A stretch of DNA of 64,000 bases from Datnioides undecimradiatus (taxonomy: Eukaryota > Chordata > Actinopteri > Lobotiformes > Datnioididae), in contig WARS01000015.1 in NCBI GenBank assembly GCA_008933995.1, forward strand, positions 4,080,173 to 4,144,172. The letters run 5' to 3'. Both the position numbers and the translations under genes were made by a program. Shown in pieces: positions 11,424 through 23,330 of this stretch (position 1 is the stretch's first letter; every line of letters begins with the position of its first letter). Below the pieces are notes generated by a model that was not told the origin of the DNA, did not search any database, and saw nothing but the letters and a program-made list of their open reading frames with translations.

Positions 11424-14400
11424 CTGTGAGAAAATAATTAGTCTAATTTTAATAACGGCAATGTTTTAAAGAAATACTTTTACTATATTGCTTTCAGCAT
11501 CTTTGAGTGTCTTGAAAGGTGCTATACAAATTAAATGTATTATTACTTATTTTAGTAATTATGGTTAATAGTAGAGGAAGAGGTATTTACCTGGAGGTCC
11601 TACTTTTCCACTTGAGGCTTCTTCTAAAGAAAAGGGGGAGGGGGTGGAGTCAGCATTTTTAAAACACAATAACAGCACAGAGTGGCTTCAGTCAACTGTG
11701 CTAGAGAAGATTTAAGGTTATTAACTCACCATCCTCTTTCCATGGGCTGAGGTCAAATGCAGAAATGTCCTTACACTTGGTGTAACCAGATCCCCGAGGC
11801 CGGTACAGGAAGGGTTTTTCTGGGACTTCGGTGATGCCCGTGTTATCACAAATAATCCGGGCAAGTGATGTTTCCTTCAGGGAATTTCTCTGGGCCTCAG
11901 TGAAAACACCCTGGTTCTCCCACCAGAGTCTGAAATTGGACATTTTTGTTACGTTTAAAACAAAGTCATACAAAACAAATGCAGAGGTGCAGCTAACGCA
12001 AAAATCTCAACAGTTTTAGCAATGTGATTCATGTAACATACCGGTCACCCTGGCGGATCCTCTGGAACTGAGTGGCAATCAGGCAGGCAAACAGGGGTCC
12101 AACTCTTCCTCCTTGGACAAAGGGCTCAGCCACCCCACCTAGCCACACGTCAATGTTTTCAGGTGTGCCATAGAGAGCCAGCAGGTTCCTGGCCAGCTCA
12201 GTGTTGTTCATCACTTTAGCCAACTCTGCCAAATTTCTTGGTTGTGACAGCCCACAGAACCTTCGCCATTTGTTGTAGCCTAAAAAGAGGCACACAGTGT
12301 GAAGATGTTGCCAAGTATACGATAAGTGATGCCTGCAAAAGCCTTGTTATGTTTGCTAAATTCATTGTCAACATACAGAATATATAAAAGTAAACAATAA
12401 ACAATAAACAAATACCAGGAAGTCCATGGTCTCTGCTTCTTTGCATGTTGAGAGATGCCAGATCCAATGCCAACTCAGTGGAGAATTTAAACAGCCTTTC
12501 TCTCAGCTCATCAGGCATCATGTGGTCCTGCGTGTTCAGCTTGGCCTTGTGTCCCACCAGCCCCCTCAGGATTGGGTCCAAACCACCTGAAAAGCACAGG
12601 AGATAACTTAATTTTGACCAGATGTCCTCAAAATCAGTTTAGGAAAGGTATAACACATTAAAGGTTTTGGCCATACCTTCAAAGATGACTCTCCATGGTG
12701 CGAAGAAGGCTTTATGCAGTAGTGGGCTGGGGTAATCAGAGTGCTCCATGTAGTGCTCATTAAGACGAAAAATGAAAGGCTGAATCATCAGGTGAGCAAA
12801 TCGGTAAGCAGCTGTGGCGAACACATTGGAGATGCTGGGGTCACGTTTTCATAAATAACCAGGGTAGGTGAAGCTGCTTGCTTAGCGACGTCTGGTCCCA
12901 CAATGTGGAGTAAGTAGTCTCTGAACGTGATAACCTGAAAGACAGCAGAGAAACTTAGTGAACTGAACAATGCAAGGACACACAATCTAACCATTCAATC
13001 ATGAGCATATCATTTCCAGAAAATCCACTCCAGCAAAGGGCCTCTCTAACCTGAAAGTATCCTCCCGCGATCTTCGCGCCTCTGATGCAGCCTCTCCATC
13101 CCAGTGAGGATTGAGTTTGGCCAGAGCACGTGCCAGACGGTTATGTTCACGCATCAACAGTGTGTGTAAAGACGTCAGAGCAATGTTCTCATTTGATCGA
13201 TCATCACCTTCGAAGCCACGTGAATTGAAGAAAGATGCTGTTAGCTGTGGACCATGCTTGAAATGGATAAAGATTCTTTTAAGGAATGTATATCAGAGGT
13301 TTTGCTGCCACTCACCAGCCAGAAAGCAGGGGACCTCCTTGACATTACTATCATTGTCTGTGACTCGAGTGTAGCACACATGTTGGCACCCATGTTGGTG
13401 AAGGGCAGGAGTTCCACGGCCATTGTCAGTGTACTCTGTGTTGATATAACGATCCGTTATCTGAAGAGGTCGGAGGAAGCGGAAGGCTTTGGTGTCATCT
13501 GAGCGTACCTGGCCTGTCGATGAAAGATGTGGCCGAGTTACATCACTGGCGGACATTGCCTGCACCAAAGATGTAGCCTGTGTTGCCAGAACCATACGCT
13601 GCTGCTGAGCGGAAGAAGGGGATGCACTCCTCTGAGTTTGAGCCAAAGCGGGGGTCTTGCTTGGGGATCTGTTTAGATGACAAACACTCAGTATATGTGT
13701 GTATGTGTGGAGGCTTTTCTGTGTTTTCTTGTGCAATGCAATGACACTGACCTCAATGGGGAAGCAGGGCTCAGTGCGTTCACAGCTCTTGTCATAATCA
13801 ATCCCATTACTGAATAGGCGGATGACTGGAGAGTGAGGGTAAAGGTCAGTCGTGAATCCAGTCCACTGGCCGAAAATGGTTACCAGGTGAGTGTACAGTG
13901 GGTCACTCTCCACAGCAGAGTTTGCGGTGCGAAGAATGCGGTTTGACACTTCTCTTACCTGGGGACAGAGTAGGAGAATATACACAACCAGGCATCTTGT
14001 GTCTTTATTCCTTCATGGCGTCCTTGCAGCATAATAGTTAGTAAGAAGATTTTCGCAAGTTTATTACCAAAAGGGTAAAGATGTGACCATTGACTCTTTG
14101 TTGAGGTCCCAGCCTTTCAGTAGAGATTTCATCCTGGTACTCAGCAGGGAGCCAGCGGGTGAAAGGAGTGTTGGCGGATCCCCAGCGGGTGTTTTGCCTG
14201 GCCAAGTCTAAAAAATCCGCTGTTAGCCGCCGTTCATTATTCTGTTTTTTATGATTACTAACTTGGAACTTATTGAATGATTCTAAAAGTGCAACTAAAG
14301 GCCAAGCCAAAATAAAATCAAGGGATATCTGCAGGCAGTGCAAATTAAAAGATTTTTTTGAACACTCACTTCATTGCTGTTGTCCACACCTAGTTTCTTT

Positions 14401-15374
14401 ATTTTTTTGGAAATGAAAAGTTGCTATTCAGCAACTGACTCACCCTGTTGTTGCAGGCGGCCTTTTTCGCAGTCTTGAAAACTTGTTTAGATTAGGAGTT
14501 GTCTTGCAGAAAGGAAGCAGCGATTAGTCTGGAAAGGGCACAACCTGTCAGCTCAGCAATGACCTGCAGATCCTCCTCAGAAGATCCAGATCGATCAAAG
14601 AAAGAAGAAGACTGAGTAACTCAGCTGTGACCCATTTGGAAATATTTGAAGGGAGCCATGGAAAGGCTACACACCCGTGTATTGATGGGCGTTTTGACGT
14701 CTTTCCATAGACTTTTGATCAGTTGCACAGCATTGTCCATATAGTCAGCCGCTTTGCGCGCAGCAAGGCGCGTTGGACCAACAGGCTGCTTCAACTTAAC
14801 GCCAAGATGTCTGCAGGATTAAGCTGCATTCACTCCTCACTGGATTCAATGCTCTATATTTGTATGCAGGGGGTCCAGCTTTATCAATATCTTCAGGTTT
14901 ACATATATTTTACAAAGTTTATACAACAACTGGTTTATCCACTTACTCTCGCCTGGAGTATTCATACGCTGAGTCCACATTGGCTTTAGCACATCACTGC
15001 CCTTTCAATTGCTCTTGCTCAGGTGTGACTCTGAAAACTAACATATTGTTGAGTTTGCTTTCGGTTCACTCTTTTTCCGTGATTTGACACTTTTAAGATT
15101 CATTTATGCTACACAATTACAGTATTTTACAAAATATGTATTTTAACACAACCAAAACATATTGTTAGGTATAGTCTGAAACTAACTATAAAACTAAAAC
15201 AAGAGATTCTGTAGTATAATGGAAGTGCTTGAATTAACATCTATTTTCAGTGAATATAATGGAAGATGAATGAATTAACAACTATTCTCAGGAAGATGTT
15301 CAATGCAGTACTCACCAGCTTTCACTAGCATAGCACAGGTAGGCTGCAACCAGCAAACCCACAAACCAATTCAT
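10993..15374 (-). CDS. Copy 1: heme peroxidase (MPO/EPX type) fused to collagen stalk and C1q domain; 5' half carries indels
   Basis: Exons read on the minus strand: start exon 15316-15374 (signal-peptide-like [15 protein letters not shown]), about 14945-15032, 14675-14853, 14444-14590, 14068-14197, 13752-13958, 13316-13668, 13051-13207, 12677-12934, 12416-12586, 12042-12279, 11730-11929, 11591-11623 and 10993-11423. Family landmarks include [16 protein letters not shown], the proximal-histidine block [28 protein letters not shown] and [13 protein letters not shown]. The heme-ester Glu is in RSNEN, where MPO has RSSEM, so the MPO-specific Met (sulfonium link) is absent, as in EPX/LPO. Secreted or granule peroxidases use H2O2 to make hypohalous acids. 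Exons from 12586 downward are fully open. Exon 12677-12934 needs one extra base near 12841, and every exon upstream of it except possibly the start exon contains small insertions or deletions. Either this is a damaged gene or the sequence has consensus errors. C1q and stalk are described separately. Confidence 0.8.
11591..11623 (-). CDS. 33-bp linker exon joining peroxidase to collagen stalk (copy 1)
   Basis: This small exon encodes [11 protein letters not shown] plus the first base of the next Gly codon. It has an acceptor (ccctttctttag) and a donor (gtaaat). It is in phase with both the peroxidase exon (donor gtgagt at 11729-11728) and the C1q exon. It supplies the first Gly-X-Y triplets. 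With the next exon the stalk has seven uninterrupted triplets. Confidence 0.88.
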
Positions 15375-15659
15375 CACTCTAGAAACAGACAAATATTCCT
15401 CAGTTATACATATACTGATCACAAAAATGTAACTAATATAATAAATTTTCAAAAAAATCTTCAAAATGAATGCTTGAAAAAAGTTGAGCACAGTTTATCA
15501 GATTACATCGTACTGATTGTAATTATCATATATAAAAATAATTAATGGATATGGAAAGTAAAAAATTGAAATTACACTCTAATGTGCTCTAGTGTCTTGG
15601 CTTCGCTTGAGATCCTTTCTGCTGTGAGAGGTCGATGGTGTAGCTCACTCCTGCTCGTC

Positions 15660-15666
15660 TTTTATA
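15660..15666 (-). promoter_or_regulatory. TATA box of peroxidase copy 1
   Basis: TATAAAA on the minus strand lies about 290 bp upstream of the start codon. A transcription start near 15633 would give a 5' leader that is spliced before the start exon, since an acceptor (tgtttctag) directly precedes the ATG. Copy 2 has a comparable arrangement. Confidence 0.6.
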
Positions 15667-15669
15667 CTG

Positions 15670-18600
15670 GATGCCACACTGGGTGACGGAAATTTTGCGC
15701 TGATGATGAATACCACATTTTTTCTGGTTCATCCTCCCTGGCATTCTTGTTGAGTCACTTCACAGAGGCGCGATAATTACGGTCAAAAAAACTGTTGTGA
15801 GCAGGCGGGGGAAACGCACTCTCGGTGGAATAATAATAATAGTTAAGGTTAATGTCAGGATTTCATACGGTGAGATCATTTCCTTTTGCTTTATCAGGAG
15901 AGAGGAAAAAATACTTTTCTCCAGATATTAAGCGAGTTCAGATGCAGCTTCCTGTCAGAAATAATGCAACAAACATTTTGGGACAAGTCTTAAAAATATA
16001 TATATCCACGAAATTCTCGTTGTTTCATTTCTTGTCTTTTCTGTTTTTGTGGATTGGTGCACCCCTTGTGCAAAAATGTGGATTATTCAGCAGACATAAA
16101 ATTTAATAATAAGCTAAATAATGCTCACAGTTTATTCCTTCAGATACTGGGTTGTATTTAATCGAACACTCATGTCTGATGTAGATTACTTCGCCCAGGT
16201 CGCACCCCTCTTCAACATACTTTTTGTGCATCACATAAAGTAAAATCCTGCTATCACCTGTTGTGAAATAACTAATAAATAATAGTGTATCTGTGTTTTT
16301 AAATTGAGTGAGAATTTAATATTTAATGAGTTTTTTTAATTTACAGAAAAAATGTAAGGCTGAATATTGTGTATTTCTAAAAATATCCTAAATAAAACAA
16401 AATTCATTGTCAAACCATAAGCTTTTATTTTATTTAGTCGAACTCTGCAGGAGCGTTTTGCATTATGCTAAACAAACAACTATTATCTCAACAATGTCCA
16501 GATATGTCAGGTGTCCCATTTCCTGGAAAGAAACTTTTGCGGAATTGTCTGGCGAGCAGCGCATTGTTTAAAACTCCGCAATGCGTGACGAAAACTAAAC
16601 AACTTCCTTCACCAACGTTAGCGTAAAACGAAACCATCGCCACTTTCCTGACCGGCCGTGTAATATGCAATCTGACACCTGAATATTCGACTGAATCTAT
16701 TTTGTAGTCGGTTAATTGTAAAAATCTTGTGTGCTAAGGATATATTAATAAGAATTTACGAAGAAACAAATCGTTTGTGTTTTTCTAAAAGTAAAATTTA
16801 AATGTAAATCTACGATTAATAAAGTTCGTCGTTTCATGTTTCCAAAAAGGCTCATACAACGCACAATTATGCTCTTTTCTGTGCCAAAGGCGAAATAGTG
16901 TTGTTTTTTTGCATACACGGTTCAGTAGCAGCCTCTGTTATTCTGTAAAGTGCTATAAAGGAGAATACGTTGGGCAGCATACCAGCCCTCAATGCACCCA
17001 CACACAGAGAGAAAATGAACTAAAAACGCATATTCTAGATTGTTCTTCTTAAAGGTTTAGGGGGCATCGTTAGTAATAACTTGAGTCTGCCCATCTTTGA
17101 CAAGTGTTAATGCCTGCTGTGAAAAAAGGCGCCTCAATGTGATCTGAAAAACAGACATACAATCAATCTGATTGTGCGCACGAGTCTTTGTTTGCGCGTG
17201 AGTACGATTGGACATAATACCGTATTAGCGCGTTTAATTTGTGTCATTTTAGTCATAGCCGTACGTAATGGTTTAATTTTTCCAAATGTGAGAGATTCAA
17301 ACGCTACTGCCTGTGTCCAGCCTTCACACTTTATTTCACGGAGAAACATTTTGTCGGTGCGGATCCATCATTCAAAAACGATCTCACCACTAGACCAAGT
17401 GTTTGCAAGAGTTAATAGGTGGCACGCTTCGAACATTTTAATTAAAAACAATTAAATGAGACGTCACAATTTAAAATGATTCATTTAACTTCGTGCATCT
17501 GATTACTTTAAGTTAAACTTTTCAAACACTCTTTTTCTACAAATGCTTCAGTTTTTAATAAGTAACTACAACATAATGGCATGCTGGATGTTAAACCTAA
17601 CTGTATTTGTATAGATATTACCATGCTTCTGTTTATATAATATTTTGCGTAACAACGCTGTCGGTGCTTTGAAAACCCAGATTTAAAAGATGTATGCAGG
17701 ACTGCTAGGTGTATATGTCGTTTATAAATGGGTTATCAGGCAGGCATGCCAAATCTGTGGTTATGAGGTGTAGACAGCCAAATTGAAGCTATTATATGTG
17801 CCCTATCAAATTGAATCATATTGCTGTTGTATGCTTCAAGGAGCACCCTGAAAAAAGATTTTAAACAAACATGGTCATTTTTAATCACATCATTGGTGTA
17901 GGTTTTTTTATGTATTAATAGCCAACTTAAAAAAAAATACTAAATCAGTCCTTTATAAGAACTTGAGGGGAGGAAAAAGCTGCCTTAAATGTCTTTCAAG
18001 CTGTTTTCTTCAGATTCTAATCATACATAAAATGCACAGTTGTCTATTATATAATTATGATTTTTTTTATTGCTATATACTTTTCTTCTATCTATCTTTC
18101 TATCTGTCTATACATACATACCTTCTGTACATGCGTTTAGTTCTCCTATCAATCTATCTATAAATATATTAAAATCATAAATTCATTCTGAAAATGAAAC
18201 ACATCTTAATTCATATGCAGAGGATGTTTAAACTCTAAACAAAACTCTAAATAAGTAAAATCAAATAATGTGATCAGTGGAAAAACTTACTTAGCAGTTT
18301 GATTTGATTTTACTAACTAAATATTGTCTATATTTAACACTCTCTGTATATTTTAGTACATGTATCTCCTCTGTTAGGAGATACATGTACCTACTTTATG
18401 TAAAACGTATTTATTATGTAAAACATGTATTTATTATGTTACACTTTGCAGCTCTTATAAAACAAAACAGGAACACATGTCTTGTAATTTGTTCAGAAAT
18501 GATCAGATCATTTACATTCATTTTCCAAATTCATATTTTAAAGAATTTTAAAGAGATAAAAAATAAGAGAAAGAAGAATGAAAACAAACTTTTAAAACTG

Positions 18601-18790
18601 TTTTTGTAAAATAAATGTGAAACCAAAAGAATTCTCCTTTGTTTAACTAAAAAATGTAAGTGTATGTAAATTTTGGGAAATAAACATTGGGTTTTAATTT
18701 TATATTACTCAACAAAATCAAAGAGGTTTTAAACAGTGTAGTTTTGTGACAGTGTGTTTAGAGGATTCTATGAAGCAGCAATGTGAGGAA
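15670..18790. other. Intergenic DNA between the two peroxidase copies
   Basis: AT-rich sequence without recognisable exons. It contains an imperfect TATC/TATG simple-repeat patch at about 18087-18165 and the perfect hairpin at 18356-18390. No C1q-like sequence was seen downstream of copy 2 in this interval. Confidence 0.7.
18356..18390. repeat. Perfect hairpin, 15-bp arms and 5-base loop
   Basis: The left arm GTACATGTATCTCCT (18356-18370) and right arm AGGAGATACATGTAC (18376-18390) are exact reverse complements around the loop CTGTT. It lies about 410 bp past the stop of peroxidase copy 2. Function unknown. It could be the core of a small hairpin RNA or a transposon remnant. Confidence 0.9.
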
Positions 18791-18800
18791 AGGTCTCCCC

Positions 18801-21800
18801 CTATTCCCCCCTCCATGGCCTGAGGTCAAATGCAGGGATGTCTTTACATTGAGTGTAACTGGACCTGCTCTGGTATTGGAAGGGCTGCTCTGGTAGTTCA
18901 GTGATGCCACTGTTGTATGTAGATGATCTTTGAGAAGCAAGTGATAAAATCTGTTTTAAGGGACTCCTCTGGGCCTCGGTGAAGACTCCTTTGTTCTCCA
19001 CAAAGCCTTGGAAATGGACAGTTTATTAATGTTTTAAATGCATTTTACAACCTTAATCCAACATTTTAAGTTAATGTCAATCAATTATGTATGTCTGCCT
19101 CCTGACTTCTTACGGTCTCCTAGCGGATCTTCTGGAGACGAGAGTGGCGATCAGAGCCAAGCAAGCGGTGGTCCAACTCTTCCTCCTGGACAAATGGCTC
19201 AGCCACTCCTCCCAACCACACATCGATGTTGTCAGGTGTGCCATAGAGATTCAGCAGCCTCTTGGCCAGATTATCATTTTTAAGCACTTTTGCCAACTGT
19301 TCCTGATTTTTAGGTTGTGACAGCCCGCAGAACTTGCGCCATTTGTTGTAACCTAAAAAGAGGGACACAGCGTGAAAATTATGCAGTGGTGTAAATAATG
19401 ACTGCAAGGCACTTAACAGAAAATAAAAACTAAAATTAAATCAGAGTAATACCAGGAAGCCCGTGGTCTCTGCCTCTCTGCATGTTGAGAGATGCCAGAT
19501 CCAGCAGCGACTCAGTGGAGAGGCCAGCCTTTCTCTCAGCTCATCAGGCATCATGTGATCCTGCATGTTCAGCTTAGCCCTGTGGCCTGGCCCCCCTTAG
19601 GATTAGGTCCCAAACCACCTGAAAGAAGAGCACAAGAGGCCAGAATTGCTTTAAACTTACAATATGTAACATTTCTGCATTAAAATGTCTAAAATAGATG
19701 ACATATGATGTTGAATAAGTTTAACCTAAATCTTAAGTTAAGATCTTAAGCAAGATCTTAGAGAAACAATGAACAAATGTCATTGACAATTAGGCTTGCA
19801 GCCACTACCAGTCATCCTGTGTCAGGCCAATTGGAGAAACACTGTTTTACTTCTTTAATCACTACTTTATTCTACTTTATTCAGGGTTTTTTAGCAGTTT
19901 TTTATCACTGGGTTTGTTTCTTTTGGAGATAATTCAGCTCCTAGATAACAACCCTTGGAAGGAATCCTTAGGAGGAGAGTGATGGCAGTGGTGGTAAAGG
20001 CAACAATACCCATGATGCCACACTGTTTGTCCGCAGACTGTGTGTTTTGTTGTTTTTGTGATTGGAAGACCCCCAGTGGCAGTATCCCCCAGTATCTTAT
20101 GGATATCAGATTTATTTCTTAACTTACCCCATTCTGTAATTCATTATAGTTTTAGCTGCTTTGTGTTGTTGTTTTTGGTATGATAGACCATTGAGTTTGA
20201 TACAAACAGTTCACTGTAAGTGAGTACTAATTAGCTTACTTGTATCATCCCAGGTTAAATACAAAAAGCCAGCCAGCACACTTAACTACACTGCAGCAGA
20301 CTATGTCCTACATCAGAATGATTAAATTAAGGCTTCCAGCCATCGGCTGTAGCACTGGAGACACTCTTCCCAGTGGGTGAGTAAAAACTCCATCTTTAAA
20401 TTAATATGGTATGTATTGACTTTAATGGAACCTGTACTAACATGAACACTAACATGGCAAAGGTTTGTACAAAGATGACTCTCCATGGTGTAGAAGAAGG
20501 CTTTATAAGCAGTGGGCTGGGGGTAATCAAGTGCTCCATGTAGTGCTCATTAAGACGAAAAATGAAAGGCTGAACCATCAGGTGAGAAAATCGGTAAGCA
20601 GCTGTGGCGAACACATTGAGAATGCTGGGGTCCACGTTTTTCATAAATAACCAGGGTGGGTGGAAAGCTGGCAACGCGGCGTCTGGTCCTATTAATAGCA
20701 GATAAAGTAGTCTCTGAACGTGATAACCTGAAAGACAGCAGAGAAACTTGTTCACGCATCAATGTCTATGTCTAATCTATGTTCACGCATCAACAGTGTG
20801 TGTAAAGACATCAGAGCAATGTTCTCATTTGATCGATCATCACCTTCGAAGCCCGTGAATTGAAGAAAAAGATGCTGTTAGTTGTGGACCATGCTTGAAA
20901 TGAATCAAACTCTTTTAAAGGAATGTATATCAGAGGTTTTTGCTGCCACTCACCAGCCAGAAAGCAGGGGACCTCCTTGACATTACTATCATTAGTATCT
21001 GAGCAAGTGTAGCACACATGTTGGCACCCATGTTGGTGAAGGGCAGGGTTCACGGCCATTGTCAATGTACTCTGTGGTGACCCTTAACAGTCCGTTATCT
21101 GAAGAGGTCCCGGAGGAAGCGAGCTTTGGTGTCATCTGAGCCGTACACCTGGCCTACATCGATGAAAGATGTGAGCGAGTTCATCTGCTGACGGACATTG
21201 CCTGCACCAAAGATGTAGCCTGTGTTGCCAGAACCACACGCTGCTGCTGAGCGGAAGAAGAGATGCACTCCTCTGAGTTTGAGCCATGGGGTCTTAGCAG
21301 GGATCTGTTTAGATGACAAACACTCAGTATATGTGTGTATGTGTGGAGGCTTTTCTGTGTTTTCTTGTGCAATGCAATGACACTGACCTCAATGGGGAAG
21401 CAGGGCTCGGTGCGTTCACAGCTCTTGTCATAATCAATCCCATTACTGAAAGGCGGATGACTGGAGGGTAAAAGTCAGGTAAGTGGTCCAGTCCACTGGC
21501 CGAAAATGGTTACCAGGTGAGTGTACAGTGGGTCACTCTCAACTTTCGAGTTTGGTGTGCGCAGTATATGTCCCTTACCTGTGGACAGGAGAGTTGAAAA
21601 TAAGACACATGATAGTTAAATAAAGAAAAAACCTTAAGCATCACTGCAGATATGGTTACATGTTCAATTTGTTACTGTTGTCTTAGTTTCCTTAACCTCT
21701 CTACTTTAAGTAGAATTCTACATAAATATGTATAAATATATCGTACCAAAGGAAGGATTTGTCTGTTGATTTTCTGCTTACGGTTCCAGCCTTTGGGCTT

Positions 21801-23090
21801 AGAGATTTTATCCTGGTATTCAGCAGGAAGCCAACGAGTCAAAGGTGTGTTGGCGGATCCCAGGCGAGTGTTTTTTCTAGGCAGAAAAAACAAAAAATGC
21901 TCTGCTTGTACATGGGTGCGCAGTGTAAGGCATATAACAAGGAATGGAATGGAACGGAAAAGGAATGTCTCCCTATTTAACATCTTGCTTGTGAAATGAA
22001 AGTGAGAAGGAGTCAGGGCGCTCCATTTTTGACAAGATTCAGTTTAGCTCCAGGGGCAAAACATTTAAGCCGTCAGTTAGCTGCAGACATCACTGCTTTT
22101 GTTGCTTGCCTGTTAGGATTACTTAGCACCTGACTCACCTGTTGTTGCAGACGCTGCTTGCAGTGCAAAACTTGTCTAAATTAGGAGTCGTCTTGCAAGA
22201 AGGGATACGATGTTGGGCAGAGCAGCCTGTCAGATCAGCAATGACCTGCAGATCTTCCTCGGAGATCAGATCTGATTTAAAAAGAGGCAAGGAATAGACG
22301 TCCTATGTGTTGCTTGAAGGTAATTGTTAGGAAAATTCAAAGAACCTATTTATGATACACACCCGTGGCATTGATGGCGCGTTTTTGACGTCTTTGAAAA
22401 GACTTTTTGATCAGTTGCACGGCATTATTCATATAATCAGCAGCACGCACAGCAACACGGGTTGGACCAACAGGCTGCTTCAACAACCGCAGGACGTCTG
22501 AAGGATTTGCTGAATTCCTCCTTACACGTTCAATACTCCTGTGTTGTGTGGACAGATCAGTTTCATTAGCACTCTAATGCCTCTGAAGGTATTCTGTAAC
22601 CTGGAGTTTTCATGTATTTTATACATTCATGTTGTGCCATTTGTTATTTACACTTACTCTCTTCTGGAGTACTCATATGCTGAATCCACAGAGGCCTTGG
22701 CTTCAATCACAGCTTTTTCAATGACACTTCTGCTCAAATGCAGTTCTGAAGGCAGAAAACTTCTTTTAGTTGCTTTGTAAACACAGTCCAGTCACATTTC
22801 AGTTTATTTTCTTAATTTTTTAAATTTATTATGGAAGCTGACTGTTTCCTGCAGTTGTACCATATCAACGCAATAAGTGCAGCAAAATGTTTACAGTAAG
22901 TACAAACTTGTATGTTTATCTGTCTTTATTGTATTCATCTAAATGCCTAAATAAATGGTAGTAGGCTAGACTGTTTTATATGTTTAACTTTCATTAATGT
23001 AAATGAATAAAGACTGTACTCACCAGCATCCACAAAGCTCAGCAAACACAGGTAAAGACCTGCAGCTATCAGGCACATAAAGTACTTCAT
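18801..23090 (-). pseudogene. Copy 2: MPO/EPX-type heme peroxidase, 3' half disrupted, no C1q tail
   Basis: Exons 1-5 are clean and phase-consistent: 23024-23090 (signal peptide MKYFMCLIAAGLYLCLLSFVDA), 22658-22745, 22363-22538, 22139-22271 and 21747-21876, 198 codons in all. They encode recognisable blocks such as [19 protein letters not shown] and [16 protein letters not shown]. From about 21577 downward the exons are damaged. The distal-histidine exon has indels. The exon with HTLLMREH (about 20757-20850) is cut short and replaced by a short repeat of GTTCACGCATCAA, losing some 32 residues. Exons near 20470-20720, 19455-19617, 19120-19352 and 18801-19012 have further frameshifts or deletions, and the ICDNTG motif is lost. 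The last exon ends with an ordinary stop (18801-18803) after AFDLRPWRGE. This is a likely pseudogene, unless the defects are assembly errors. Confidence 0.75.
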
Positions 23091-23330
23091 TTCTGGAAAA
23101 CACAAACACAGTCTCATTGCATACACATTCGACTTTTCAACATTCAACAAGTTGTGTTGGCTGAATTTTAACAATATCTGCTTTTCACGAGTCTGAAGAA
23201 ACACAGCTGTGTATGTAAGTGAAAAAGTTAGTGGAGATGCTCGACCACTGTACCTGTCATGTCCTGCACGTCCCAGTTTAATAGACCAGCTCAAGTCAGG
23301 AGTCAGTGCCTTTTACAACAATTTGTTGTC

